The notes beneath the pieces were generated by a model. That model did not search any database. It worked only from the letters and a program-made list of their open reading frames with translations, and was not told the DNA's origin. From Hermodice carunculata (Eukaryota; Annelida; Polychaeta; Eunicida; Amphinomidae): a DNA stretch of 64,000 nucleotides. The position numbers were made by a program, and so were the translations under genes. The stretch covers positions 36,636,533-36,700,532 of the forward strand of contig OZ026627.1 in the NCBI GenBank assembly GCA_964020975.1. Reading direction: 5' to 3'. Numbering within the stretch: position 1 is the stretch's first letter; each line of letters begins with the position of its first letter. Shown piece by piece: positions 34,885 through 47,183 of this stretch.

Positions 34885-35101
34885 GACCTTTCACAAGATA
34901 ACATGCCCCAGGTCAACAACTTTCTTTGCTTAACCCAACCCATGTCAAGGAAAGTTGTTGATCTCAGACATGTGATCTTAATGGGTCTCATCTACAATTC
35001 TCAGTCAAATGGTTTTTTATTACTGTTGGAATTGGTTGAAAACACTGAAGCAGATGAAATATGAATACTAGCCAGCTTTGGCCAGTTTAAGAAGCAAAGG
35101 G
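34885..35101 (+). mobile_element. TTAA-type MITE, subfamily A (left end lost)
   Basis: It contains CCCAGGTCAACAACTTTCTT, GTCAAGGAAAGTTGTTGATC, TGATCTTAATGGGTCTCATC and AAGCAGATGAAATATGA. The right end AGAAGCAAAGGG precedes TTAA (35102-35105). Confidence 0.65.
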
Positions 35102-35353
35102 TTAAACTTGGTCTTTATTCAGAGGTTTTTTGTTTTGTTTTTAAAGGGAGGAGACATTTGAAGGAAACATTCATGCAGTACATGTTAATATCTTCATGAC
35201 ACACACACACACACCATACAATCAGAAAAACAAAAACAAAACAAAAAGTTAGACCTGAAATGCTTTAAACCAATTTGCCTTGCTATAAAAATATAGGCAT
35301 AAATCCTTCTTGAATCAGTCTGTTTTAGCTGAATGTACACAAGGGCTGCATTA

Positions 35354-35530
35354 TGTAGTTAATGTTCTATCCCAAGGGCCACACTGTAGCTAATGTTCTA
35401 CCACAAGGGCCACAGTGTAGCTAATGTTCTATCTCAAGGGCCACAATGTAGCTAATATTGTCTCAAGGGCCACAATGTAGCTAATGTTCTATCCCAAGCG
35501 CCATAATGTAGCTAATGTTCTATCCTACAG
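35354..35530. repeat. 31-bp minisatellite, about 6 copies
   Basis: The unit TGTAGCTAATGTTCTATCYC then AAGGGCCACAA starts at 35354, 35385, 35416, 35447, 35476 and 35507. One spacing is 29 instead of 31. Units differ at a few bases. Confidence 0.92.
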
Positions 35531-35534
35531 GACA

Positions 35535-36400
35535 TTTCTGCACTAATATTGGGCAAAAAAATTCAAAATTTCTTTTAAATCCATTCAGGGACATGATTGA
35601 AGGACTGCATTAAGAGGTACATGTACCAGAGTAGACTGACCTATCATCACAACCAGGCTCATTTTTGTCCACAGGTCTCTTTTCATTATTGCCCTCTTCT
35701 TCCTTGAAAACAGCTGACTGACCAAAATGGAGAAAGGTTTGGTGGGGCATTCAAAGACAACCCCTGGTGGCAGGAGAAATGTTTTCATTGTGTAGGTACG
35801 CCCACTCGGAGGGAGACTTCCTCTGCTTGTAAGTTGCTAAAACTGGTTATGATTTTCTCCAGATCTATGTGAGGGTACGCTGTGGTCTCACCGAGTGCTG
35901 CCATGTGCACGCTATTGCTCAGTGGTCCTTCAGTCTGCAGGGAAACTAAACTATTATCATGCAGAGAATCTGTCATTTTAAGAAATACAAATTAATGGAT
36001 TCATTTGATTGCTGGCAAACAACTTGCCTAATAAAGAAATATATATATATCATTGAATTTGTTCACTGCAGGTGAGTAGCTGGCCTGATCATGCACAGAC
36101 CACTTTCCCTGTTTTCTCCGCTCCGCTTGAGTGTAGCAGAGGGAATGACTGGGATCTGCTTTGGAGGCAAATGAACAACATTTTTTTTTGTGTTGATGCT
36201 GTAGCTCTAGCAAAGAGGTTGTTGGTTCTTTAACCCCCGTTTTTTAGCCCTAAAGGATACATTTTACCCAATTTTGCCCAAAAAGACCCATCTACCAAAG
36301 CAAAGGCTGAATATTGGTTTTAGCTACAAAATGTCAAATGAATGGTTTGCGAAATAAGGACCCTATTCTCCAAAGCAGGATCGTATATGAATTGCCCGCC
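35535..36400. other. Single-copy DNA, no gene seen
   Basis: Only short frames with no motif, on both strands. No element recognised. Confidence 0.5.
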
Positions 36401-36404
36401 AAGC

Positions 36405-36644
36405 AAACCAATCTCCGTTTTCTCCACTCCACTCAAACCAATCTCCGTTTTCTCCACTCCACTCAAACCAATCTCCGTTTTCTCCACTCCACTCAAACCA
36501 ATCTCCGTTTTCTCCACTCCACTCAAACCAATCTCCGTTTTCTCCACTCCACTCAAACCAATCTCCGTTTTCTCTACTCCACTCAAACCAATCTCCGTTT
36601 TCTCCACTCCACTCAAACCAATCTCCGTTTTCTACACTCCACTC
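36405..36644. repeat. 30-bp minisatellite, 8 copies
   Basis: Eight head-to-tail units of AAACCAATCTCCGTTTTCTC then CACTCCACTC fill exactly 240 bases. Only two units carry visible substitutions (TCTCTACTCC and TCTACACTCC). Because 30 is a multiple of 3 and the unit lacks stops in most frames, all three plus frames and two minus frames are open. A protein-coding reading is therefore not supported by openness alone. Confidence 0.97.
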
Positions 36645-36649
36645 TTGCA

Positions 36650-38950
36650 GTCAAAATGATATAGAACTTGACCTGCTTCTGACTCAAGTACCGAAAAATT
36701 GTAGCAAAATATTTTTTGTGGCATTGAGATTTAATACAGCTATCGTAGCTTGCAAGTAAGTGATAGGGTTGGAGAAATTTAGCTCACCATGTAAAATTGG
36801 ACTTTATTTAGTTTGTGTACAGTGTACCATGCAAATGTTTAACACATCAGGCAGTATTGAGTATGAAAGATGCATTATTGTTTTTATATTAACTTATTTT
36901 ATTGGCATGCATTTTTAACACATCTGTACAGTTATTCAAGCATCTGTTTCTGAAAAAAAGGAAGATAAATGCAGAGTATCTCATGTTTTGCATATTGATA
37001 GACTGCGACAGATCTGTCAACCAAAAGGTAGAAAAAAATGCACAAGATGATACAACAGAAAGTATAATAGTTGTGCGTGCAGGCAAAGTCATACAATTTG
37101 TGAGATAGATTAGTAAATCAGCTAGAGTGCCAAAGTAACATCTTTATTTTGGGATCTGTTTCATTGGTTGAAAAGCCCACAAAGACCATTTGAAGTACAC
37201 ATTATTATTTTTATTTTTTTTCAATAGTTTTTTTTGAAGAGTGGGAGTCAGCAGATGTTTTGAACTAATTGGTGAAGGTCCTCGTTTGTCATTCTGTGTT
37301 ACATAAAATGAAGACAAAACATGCAACGAGTAACAGAATGACACTGCCGTTCCAACAGAATATTTTCATAAAGGCATTGTATCAGAAACTTTTTTCAGCA
37401 TAGCAAAACTGCTAGATTTCTCCATTTTTGGAAATTTCATTCATGATTACTACATCAAAACTGTGACAGGGCACACAATAACGACACACTTAATGTATTT
37501 TCACTGACACGGTTGGGCAGCAGAAGCTTAGAAACCTCCACCTTGGAGGGATCAAGGAAGGTCTCGTCAAGAACTTCGAACTTTGAGGGGTTGCGTGACG
37601 ACCCATTCTTGGCTATCATGACATTTAATGTTCCATTTGCTACGCTTTTCTGAGTTTGAATCTCCTGCATCTGGTTGGTTGTGTGTACATGTTGCTTTTT
37701 ACGTTCATGTCTGAAAGATGTTTTCAGAGTAGCAATTGGGTAATAAATGTAAATGTCTCGGCAGTGCACGGCTAAACGTACAGTTGGCAGAATACCTACC
37801 AGAGCCATTGTGTGAGCTGGGCCAGTAACATGGAGATGCATAAAAAGCTTGAGCTCTGCCTGCCTAGCCACACAGCAAGTCTCTCCATCATGTGACCACA
37901 CACAGGTGCAGCTGCTTGACCACAAATATTGTGCTTTTGTGCTGCAATTAATTAAAGCTGGTTAATTAAAATGTAATTTGATTGGTCTGTCAACACAGTT
38001 ACACATATATAAGCTCTGTACATTTTTTACCTGAATTTTGCAAGTCAGTTTTTCAGGAGATTTTACCTTTTAGGTAAGTACTGCAAAAATATGTAGGGAG
38101 AATTTTGTCTTTGATTCAGGTTACCATGACAAATTAAATTTTGTATCTAACTTACGTATGGCATAAAAATTGGTATGTAATTTGGGCCGTTTTTGTGGGT
38201 TTGCATATTTGAAATCTGTTGGAGCACACGAACAGGTAAAATGATGTTTCACCTTTCATCTGTGCTGGAGACTAGGATTTAACTTTTGTGGTAAAAGCTG
38301 GTCACATTGTTCTGGTCTTTGTCCTTACATTGTTCTTTTTTGGGTTTCTGGACCCTCTGAAATCGCAATAAGCTGCACAATTGAAATTAAAGACTGCATT
38401 ATCTATTTTTTCCAGCAAATTTTACACATCCAGGTGTTAAAATATTGCAGTGGCTTTTGTGTGTGAAAACCATGAATGAATGTAGGCACACGAATCAGCT
38501 TTTCTTTGATTGAATCAGATCAGGAATAAAGATTGGGGGCATGAGTGATGGATTTTGGTTGCAGGTAACACTGGTCGTATTAGGATTTATTACCTTAACG
38601 ATTCAGTTGAGACGGCTAAAGATGGGTTTGATCAGATTGTTGATATAATTTTTCGTCAGAAGCCCACATTGGGGCAATTTTTTAGGGTCCTGTGCACACA
38701 CAGTACATGTACAAGCACTTTGCCTTGGTGATAAGCATATGTTTTGTGCCAGACATCGAGGCAGGTTCCCTCTGAGCTGTCTGTGAATACAAACTGAGTC
38801 ATCTTTGGCAATCAGTCTGTTCAACAATTGACCAGCAAATAGGGCCACTGTAACCCTTATTGAACCAAACAAGTCTAGGTTTCCTCCGTACTATGGGATA
38901 GATTTATGGTTGAATTTATCTGGGGTTACATTATTTAGGAAACACGAGTG
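36650..38950. other. Single-copy DNA, no gene established
   Basis: The longest non-repetitive open frame in the window lies here (37455-37925, minus, 156 codons from a TTG). It contains a segment NPSKFEVLDETFLDPSKVEV that looks protein-like, but I recognise no family and see no supporting splice signals. The rest is AT-rich and featureless. Confidence 0.35.
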
Positions 38951-38951
38951 T

Positions 38952-39032
38952 CAGCTCTTGACAAAGGTTCAATGCTCCTGGCCCACGCCAAGGAAAGCTG
39001 TTGACTTAGTTATACTCTGACCAAGAATGGGT
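38952..39032 (+). mobile_element. Fragment of a hairpin MITE (A/B group)
   Basis: It holds the right hairpin arm CCAAGGAAAGCTGTTGACTT and a worn right end ending in TTTAA. The left half is not recognisable. Confidence 0.5.
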
Positions 39033-39039
39033 TTAACTT

Positions 39040-40715
39040 TCCGAAATATGAAGAGTTTCATTGTAGTTAGCTGATGCAAGTGCTCATCATACTGGGTGTC
39101 TGAAATGGCAAGGGTTAGTATCAATAGACCTCTCTTATACGATGAGTTCGAGTTAAGCAAGAAAGTTCCATGGGTGAAGAAAAGCACTGTGCGTAAATCA
39201 CAGGCTGTTTTGCAGGAAAAGAACGAGCCAAGAAGTAACTATCTTTTTGCAAATTGTGAGACACTTTCAGTGGTGCTTCCCAAGTTTTCTTTACCTGTGA
39301 TGACCCAGAAAAGATGGCTCTAGACAAATTGATCGCCAGGGATGGGTAATTTTCACAAGCAGCCTTTCAGCTATTGAATGGGCTTTTCTATGGCCCAACA
39401 AAGGGCATACCTTTACAGCAGTTGCTGCCTAGCTCAGTGGGTTGGCTGCGCTTGGATAGTTGTTTCTTCAGCAGTTAGTGGTAGCTATGCTTGGCTGCCG
39501 CTGAGCGGAGGTCAGTTTTACACCACGATGAACTTGTCAACGTACCTGTATGAAGAGTCTGCAACAAGTGCATTTATGTATATATTAGACACTGCTGCTA
39601 GTGGAAGATGAAGTGGATTAGGATTATTGAAGTCTCATGGCGAGGATACTGCAGGTGATTCTAAGTGGATTAGCAAGGGTAAGATCCATGTGCATTGTCT
39701 GACAATTACTGTGAAATCAAATCTATCTTGTGCATGGAGCGATGTATACAAAGTACAAAGATGTGTGTTGCACATGTATATTCCAATTTTGCTCTTCGGA
39801 AAGCTTGGAATGTCCTACTGCTGTGTCACTTGCTGAGGCTGATGGTGTTTAACGTTAGTTATTGAGGTGCTTCATGACATATGATGGTTTCGTATGTTTC
39901 TCGTGAGTTGCGCTAACGAGTAATGGTGAGGAAGAGTTGCCAGCGACAGTTAAATTTAACCTACATCCACCCTAACTATGTCACCAGCATACTTCACACT
40001 GTCTTTTTACACCTGTGGGGGAAATGGGTCCTATCGTGGGATAGGGTATCAGAGAATGATTTCCAGCTGTTTCATTCACTAGAAACATGACAAAGTTCTT
40101 TTCAAAAAATGTCAACATCAGCGTTGAGGCCATGTCTACATTTTGTTTCCTTCTCATAGTAAGGGTTGCCATGGTAATGAAGTTTCTGGATTCTGAAGTT
40201 GTCTACCATACTTTGTTAAACTGATACAACCCCTCTGAGCAGCACTGAAGTTGTCTAGAGATCAAAGTGGAGGACAGTGGACACATGTACAGGTGTACCA
40301 TGTGTAACAGACCTGGAACAGCTTGGCCAAAGTGTGCAATTGAGCCAGGAGTGATCCACAGAATTAATGTTGAAAAAGAATACATTGTGGAATTTATGCC
40401 TGCAGGCATTAAATATCCCAGCCGTTTAGCCTCTGGAATTGAAGAGAAGTCGGTAGATGTTATGCAGGCAAAATTGTGTGGTTTAAAGCACTTCTGAAAA
40501 AAAAAAGGCGTGAAAATGAAGCAAGTCTGCTCAAAGCCATGACCTTTAAAGGAAAGTCTGGCAAACCCAAGATCCATTCTGGCAATTGTAAAATGGTGCT
40601 TTGAAGACAAAATCCGAAGTTTTATGAGGAGAATGTTTGTATAAAGAGTCAGGCATTGTTACTAATACTGGAGAGGGATGATGCTACCGACCCCCTTCCC
40701 ATCATAGCATTTGCA
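39040..40715. other. Single-copy DNA with an X-box-like site
   Basis: No gene identified. Opposed frames at 40203-40610 (minus) and 40267-40497 (plus) cover the same bases without recognised motifs. An RFX-type site GTTGCCATGGTAAT lies at 40165-40178. Confidence 0.4.
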
Positions 40716-40719
40716 AGGG

Positions 40720-40807
40720 TTAATTTCATGAGCTGTGCCCTTGGCAAACCTGAGTTGTCAAGCCTGCTGACCAAGGCCCTTGACCATAGTACATAGTAAG
40801 GAATGAG
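40720..40807. mobile_element. Truncated TTAA MITE, subfamily D
   Basis: It matches the right half of 57892-58079: CAAGGCCCTTGACCATAGT and GGAATGAG before TTAA (40808-40811). The left part is missing or too diverged to recognise. Confidence 0.55.
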
Positions 40808-40811
40808 TTAA

Positions 40812-40936
40812 CCCAGTGAGTGCTGTGAGAGAGAAAATAGTTCAGGTCAACAGCTTTACTTGGAACTCTTTGTATATTATTCCCAAAATATCCTGAGGAA
40901 GGCTGTTGACTCAGTCTAAAAATGAGTATTTGAAGG
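40812..40936 (-). mobile_element. TTAA-flanked MITE, subfamily C, internally deleted
   Basis: TTAA lies on both sides (40808-40811, 40937-40940). The ends are CCCAGTGAGTGCTGTG and AATGAGTATTTGAAGG. The hairpin is AGGTCAACAGCTTTACT...GAGGAAGGCTGTTGACTC. At 125 bp it is about half the usual length. It shares its left target site with the truncated D element. Confidence 0.65.
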
Positions 40937-40944
40937 TTAATACA

Positions 40945-42555
40945 TGCCTGAAGGTGTTTGTAAATCTTGAATAGTGGGCCTGTACAGTTTTTTAAAGGGT
41001 TTGAAAGGGATCCAATTTTGTTTACTTGAATTTTAGGGAAGTAACCTGACCAGAGGTTACATTGGGATTATTTACATACATCATGCAAAGCCAACTAAAG
41101 TTATAGATTGGTCACCTTGAAGTAGCAGGGTATGGATAATTAATGTTACTGTGTGCCAAGATTAATGATCTGTGGCCTTACTATTATGATCCCCTTAAAA
41201 AAAGTATCATACTCACTTCTCGATGACCCCCTAAAAACTGCAAAACCCTGTCTGTAAATGCCATTTCCCTGTTCAGCAAGAATGTCTCTTTTGGGGGTCT
41301 ATTATTTTTGTTTAAGTTAATCCCCTTCCCCATTATATGGTAATGGCAATGGTCCTTGACTTTTACCCCCCAGAACATTAAAGTAGCAAAGGGTATTGCT
41401 GTCCACTGTAATGTATTGTCTGACTGGCTGGAGGTCAGTGATGAGCATGTTAATTAACAAAACAACTGACCACAGCTGCAGCCAAAATCAGAGCTATAGG
41501 TTATGATTGATTAGCAGTCTATTGAAAAAAATAGCTTATTTGGACCTTTTTTGTGCATAAATGTGTTTTATTTGGCGTCTGTCTGAATGGTGCCCGGAGG
41601 GATGACACTACAGCTATATATCTCAGGACTGATCAACTGCAGCTTTGTCAAATTTTTATCAGACATATATCTTAGGATGAACCACATCAATTTGGGAAAC
41701 TGACTGGCTCTGATTTTTGTCTTTTCATTTTATGTATAAATTTTTCAATTATTTATATAGAGGTCAAGTGAGGAGCACCATAGGAGACAACATAACGGTG
41801 ATATCTCAAATATTGATGGCGGCTTAACCATTTTTTTTGGATACAGGTGCACTATTATAACGATAGACCAGAACCCCATTAAAAACTGACACCTAACTAC
41901 TTTTGCACTTGTGTATTTTTGTTTTATTTATTTATTTTTATATATTTGTTTATTTTGTTTTGTTTATTTATGTATGTATATATGTACATGTATTTATTTA
42001 TCTACCTACCTACCTATCTATCTATCTGTCTGTCTGTTCATCTATCTGTCTATCTTAACATGAGCCTGGTCAGCAGATGTCCTTGGCATGAATTTGGCCA
42101 AGGAAAGCACCTCATTCACTCATGAAAAAACAGGAAAGGGTAGACCTGCAAACAGTATGACTTGGGACTGCATGGCATTCTCCTCAGAAAGGACCATGCC
42201 CTGTCAAAATTCGGGTCACTGGTCATTGGAGTGGGGAGGGTGCTGAGCCCGTGGAAATAGCTCCTAAGTTTCAGTATCTTCCTACCCCCGTTCCACCCTT
42301 TCCTGGCACCAGGCAGCCCCCAGGTAACAAGGTCCTACAAATTTACATCAAACTTATGGCCCATTGAGAAAAAAAAGTAAGAAAACCTTATTTTTTAGGG
42401 GTATAGCTGAAGAATGTGGATGTATGGTGGTAGTGTGCACTATTTGTGCCCTCAAAATACTTCCTCCCCCAGGAACAATTATTTGGTGAATATGTGTTCC
42501 CCTGCAAAAGCAAATATTCATTCCCACCCATGAATATTTGTTTCCCCTTTGTATA
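40945..42555. other. Single-copy DNA plus a tetranucleotide array
   Basis: No gene seen. A degenerate TTTA/CTAC/TCTA/TCTG array runs through about 41924-42056. A small fragment of the hairpin MITE family (CCTTGGCATGAATTTGGCCA) is at 42083-42109. Confidence 0.5.
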
Positions 42556-42734
42556 CAGTAGTCGCCCTCTTATTAGGCCACCCAAAATGTACCAAAAATA
42601 TGGCCTTATAAGAGAGGTGGCCTCTCTTGAGGGGTAAAATATAATGCAAATGTCATACTTGCTGCATGGGAAAGTGGCCTTTGTAGAAAGGGGTGGCCTC
42701 TCTTGACAGGGGCCTTACAAGAGGGGGACCACTG
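42556..42734. mobile_element. 179-bp TA-flanked MITE, GGCC family
   Basis: TA on both sides. The left end is CAGTAGTCGCCCTCTTATTA then GGCC; the right end is GGCCTTACAAGAGGGGGACC then ACTG. These form inverted repeats of about 24 bp. Internal copies of the end motif (GGCCTTATAAGAGAGGTGGC, GGTGGCCTCTCTTGACAGGG) are present. It is non-coding. Confidence 0.85.
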
Positions 42735-43191
42735 TATTTTCACTTTGAAATTTCCTGCAACTGAATTCTTAATGACATAAGGATGATAATGTCTCATTTA
42801 CTGGTAAGTAAGGAAGAATAATGACTCTTGTGCCTGTGCTATGAAGGGTACTTCACTCAGGGGGGCTAGGAATGTATAATTCTGTTAGTTTCCATTTTAC
42901 TTTGCAACTTAATAACTTACAAACTGTCCTACATTAAATTAAAAACTTTGCAAGGTCAATCTAGGTATTTAAGGCTGAAATATGAAAATAAATATTGTTG
43001 TCTTAGTTGCCAATGTAATTAAGGCATAGGGTAGCTTTAAAATACAGTCTAATGAGAATGTGTGTTTAGCTGGTTAAAATTGTATGTATTGGGGTGTGTA
43101 TTAAGTTCAATACACATAAGATAGCCAACTGCAACCACTCTTATTGCATTTACTACACAATTTGCAGTCTATTTGTCCTTTATGACAGTTA

Positions 43192-43392
43192 CTGTAAATG
43201 CAGGGTTTTTTTTGCATGTATAAATTTTCATGGTGTTTGCATTTCACAGATTTCATGGAATTTTTACTTTCACCGTTTTCGATATAATTCCTATTAAATC
43301 AATGTTAAACTGCTATTTCATTGTGCTTTTATTTTCATGGTTTTGTGCCATTAGCAGAAATAAAAATACAGCGAAATATAAGTAATTTACAG
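43192..43392. mobile_element. TA-flanked MITE with CTGTAAAT ends
   Basis: TA on both sides (43190-43191, 43393-43394). The left end is CTGTAAATGCAGGG and the right end is GCGAAATATAAGTAATTTAC then AG. The end motif resembles the element at 12432, and a diverged relative is at 45621-45772. It is AT-rich and non-coding. Confidence 0.7.
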
Positions 43393-43399
43393 TACATGT

Positions 43400-45600
43400 A
43401 CTTAAGACCACAAACAGCAGGCACAGATGTACCTCAAATATTCTGCATAGTTTTAAATCCCCTTATTACACACTAAAGAACTGTTTTTTCCCCTCGGAAA
43501 AGATGTTAATCTACTGATCTGCCAAAATGTGGCATTTGCTGGGAACCAGCTCTGGGCTGTTAGCTTGTGCAGATACGGTGAGACCTTTTATCACTGGCAC
43601 CTTTAAACAGGCTTGTTCTTGTTCTATTGACTCCCCACAGGATGATAGAGTTTCACAAGCTCTTTTCTCACCTCGTCAACGCAAAAAAATAAGACGTCGA
43701 GTGTCAGATGGTAAACTCTGACCTGGAATTTTATAATTCAGTAGTTTTGCTCACAAAAACATGCTCAAAATCTGGCGGGGGAAACTTGCTTCAGTGAGCA
43801 AGACTGCAGCAACAGCAGAGACCAGTGTCTGTGATACCATCCACCTTCGCCGTCCTTTGTGCTCCTGAACTACTTAACAATTTACAGAGAGGAAATTACA
43901 GTAATTTTGCTGGGCGGGCACCTTTACTGCACTGGTCACCCAAGCCGTCCAGTTGACTCGAAACCTTTTTACTACTGCTTATTTTCGTGTGGTGGAATGT
44001 GGGTCAATTTCTCAAATTCTTAAAGGAAATTAACTCCAATTTAGTCCGGTAAAGCTGGAGCAATTTCTTAAATTCTCAGCAGGGAAGAAAAACTCAATTC
44101 TTTGTGGGGTACATTTTTCACCAACGGTTATTTCTCTGCAGTGGAAACTGAGTCAATCTTCCAAATTCTGATCGGAAATTAAGTGCAATTTGGTCTCTCA
44201 AAGCGGGGCCAATTTCTTTAATTCTCAGTCTGAACAAAAGTTTAAAAAAAAAAAAAAAAAAGTCTTAAGTCAAGCATACGATAATTTACCAGAGAAGTGA
44301 ACTTCAAAACTAACTGTTTTTTGATAATGGTAACATTTTCATGGTCACTTGTATCAATTTTAAAGCCATCCAAACTGCATTGAAACTGGTGAAAAAAAAA
44401 ATTGTACAACATATCCGAGATTTTAATCGCTTTTATGTTGTTACTTTTAAGCTTGTGTCAAAAGTATAAAAGAACTACCACGGGGGGGGGGGGGGGGGGG
44501 GGAGTATCTGTGTACGTCTGAGTTAGGAAAATATGCATAAAGATAATTTGGTATCACCAGCTTTCATTCTGCTACCATTATGTCTTTATTTATCTGGCTT
44601 CAAATCAAATAAATGCAAAACCCGGCTTCCGCTTAAAAAGCTCCGACAGAATGAGGTACATGTGGATGCAGCTGTGGCCCCTGTGTCTCCACACCTTGAG
44701 TGTAAACATCAGATTTGAAGGGTAGAATTAACTGCAAAAAACTGTGGGTAAAATAATAGTAATCCGCGGCAGGTTTATCAATGTCAAATCTAGTTTTCAC
44801 CATAGACAATGTCAGAACTGACTGCTATTGATAGCTCTGTGTATCCTGCAGTTCATGCTGGCGCTGGTGTGCGTTTTGGTGAAGTCTCACGTTTCCATTA
44901 AAACCACTTGAATAGTCAATCTGAATGGCCAGTTGAGTTCTAAATTTGTGTTTGTGCAAAGGATCAAGCCATTCCTGGGACACGGCTGAGAATAAACTTG
45001 CACACATGCTGAAAGGGGGAATTACACAGTAAATGAAACTTTTGAGTGGAGTTAGACGATATGGAGCGAGCCCTTGACAAGGTGCAAGGGCTAGTCAGGG
45101 CAAAGATAAACTGCAAATGCGCCTATCTAATAAAGTATACACAGATACAGAAAGTCTAGAAAATCAGGAGCTTTGCAAACAGGCAGTGTGTGTTTCAGGC
45201 AAATACTGCAAGTAAGCTACTTTCACCTGGCTGGGGGGGGGGGGGGGGGGAGCATCGACGGAACAATTTTGTATGGGGACTCACCTTTAAGCCTTAAATA
45301 GGATTTGGCTTACAACTTTGGGGCACTGCTTTGCAGAGGTCATGCCAGGTAATTGTTACTCGAATATGTTGTACCATTTGAGGCAGTTCACGAAGCCAGT
45401 GGGGACATTTGGGTATTGAGACAGGAGGGTAGCTAAGGAGTGTTTATGAGATAGGAAAAGTGCCAACGTTGATTTGGAAAAATGAGTTGGTGCAATTCAT
45501 TCCTCACGTGTGACAGATTGCCCTGGATAATTCACCTCAGGGGAATTAGATGTGAATCTTGTATTTATATTCCCCATCAAAAAGCCATCATTTTCACGTT
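43400..45600. other. Single-copy DNA with a diverged direct repeat and poly-G runs
   Basis: A diverged 78-bp direct repeat pairs 44003-44080 with 44152-44229 (GTCAATTTCTCAAATTCT type, ending ATTCTCAG). G runs of 21 (44482-44502) and 18 (45233-45250) bases are present. No gene was identified. Confidence 0.5.
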
Positions 45601-45620
45601 TTTTGTATTTTTGACATTTA

Positions 45621-45772
45621 ATTCACTGTAGTCTTAATTTCACTATTTTGTACATAATTTGTATTCAAAGTTCAAAGTACTATTTCACTTTGTTTTTATT
45701 TTCCAGGTTTTGTGCCATCAGCAAAATATGTGAAAATAAGAATACAGCAAAATTAAAACAATTTACATGAGC
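45621..45772. mobile_element. Diverged relative of the 43192 MITE
   Basis: It shares CACTTTGTTTTTATTTTCCA then GGTTTTGTGCCATCAGCA and AATACAGCAAAATTAA with 43192-43392. The termini are worn. Confidence 0.6.
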
Positions 45773-45924
45773 AGCATTCTTATTCTAAAGAGACAATAGT
45801 CTTAGCAGTGCCTGGGGCATTCTGCTCCAGCTGATACAGGGGCAGAAAGAGCATGACGTGCTAGGTAATACATGTATGGAAAATCATTTTACTGACCCCG
45901 TATGGGGTGAGTTAATCACATTAA

Positions 45925-46354
45925 CTCCTCCCCCCTTAAAACCAGTCAAAACTGGCAGGTGGCTAGATGTCATTTGCTTCAATGATTCCGGATTATTCAA
46001 AAAGTAATGAAAAACAGTTTGAATGAATTGTGTGTAAGGCCTATCAAAATGAGATGATCCAGGTTTACAGGTTTCCTTGGCATGGCTTGGGGGATTACCA
46101 TATTTATCTTAATAAGCACACAGTGCGCTGTAAAAAAAATTCATCCACAAAAGCTGAAAAAAATAAATTCTAAGTGTAATAATAAATTCTACCACTTGTT
46201 TGAAAAGTACGGGATATTTTGGGGGTCCTTTCTTTGAAAAACATGGGGGGAGGGGGGTTGTGCTTATTAGGGAGTGTGCACTTATGAAGATAGATATGGT
46301 AGTGCTAAACCAAGGAAAAGGTTCTTGACTGACTAATAATTCAAGGCGGGATGG
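45925..46354 (-). mobile_element. TTAA-type MITE, subfamily A, interrupted by another MITE
   Basis: It starts after TTAA (45921-45924) with CTCCTCCCCCC and carries reverse-orientation family words (GGCTAGATGTCATTTGCTTC, CCTTGGCATGGCTTGGGGG). After the insertion at 46096-46301 it resumes with AAACCAAGGAAAAGG and ends AATTCAAGGCGGGATGGG. Removing the insert restores the expected hairpin order. Confidence 0.7.
46096..46301 (-). mobile_element. Second copy of the 4526 MITE, nested
   Basis: It is the reverse complement of 4526-4721 by content. Ends are TACCATATTTATCTTAATAA then GCACAC and ATGAAGATAGATATGGTA. Shared interior words include GTGCGCTG (as CAGTGCGCTG), TTCATCCACAAAAGCTGAAA and GGGATATTTTGGG. 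No convincing target duplication was seen. Confidence 0.8.
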
Positions 46355-46359
46355 GTTTA

Positions 46360-47095
46360 TGGAAGAAAACACATAAAAATTCCATCACACTATTGAGTGT
46401 TCAACTAGGTGTCTCCGTGTAAGCCTTTATCACCAGCAGTATGTTTGTCTACTTAAACATGTGTGGATTTTAAAGAAGCTTTTGACAAGTGAAGTACCCT
46501 CAAATACAGACATGGTATTGCCATGTTGTTGAGTGGGTATCAGCACAGGCATGTAATAATATCTCGACTGAGATGTCTCTTCCCCCCTCCTCCCCAATTT
46601 AAAAATATTTTTGTTGGTGGTAACGGTACGTCATGGCCAATCAAATCACCAGCTTATTCTAATATAAGGAGAATCTTTTATGGCTGAGAGTCAGTTACCA
46701 TATTTCTCTCATGAGGGATCATTGCTTGTGATTTTCCTCACTAACAATGATCTGGAGTGAGAGAAAAATGGTAACTCTCTCTCTCCATCCATGCATGATT
46801 TTGTTTGTTCTAGGTTTAATTGGGTATTCATCACAAAAAAATATGCCCTAGGCCTAGTTTTGATGCCGAGCTGGTGTGAAGTGTTTGTTTACATTCATCG
46901 TAGTTATTGAATGTCATGTGTGATGTGTAATCAAACATCCATCATGCACATTTGATTCTGTCTTTATGTTAAAGCACTATGTCACAGATGCAGGTGTGTT
47001 ACAATTTAGTTGGAACAATGTTTTGTGCCATGGAATCTACAGTGAGTTACTACTTTTGAATTTCACTCTAGAAAATGGTAATTCACCCACAAACA
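46360..47095. other. Single-copy DNA, no gene seen
   Basis: No frame or element recognised. 46700-46760 contains ATTTCTCTCATGAGGG and CCCTC-like inverted words, too short to interpret. Confidence 0.45.
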
Positions 47096-47097
47096 TA

Positions 47098-47132
47098 GAA
47101 TAAATAAATAAATAAATAAATAAATAAATGAA

Positions 47133-47183
<51 letters not shown>

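Noticed and set aside
37455-37925. 156-codon minus-strand frame
   Set aside because: It is the longest non-repeat frame, but it starts at TTG, has no recognised motif and has no splice context. Kept only as a remark under the surrounding single-copy stretch.
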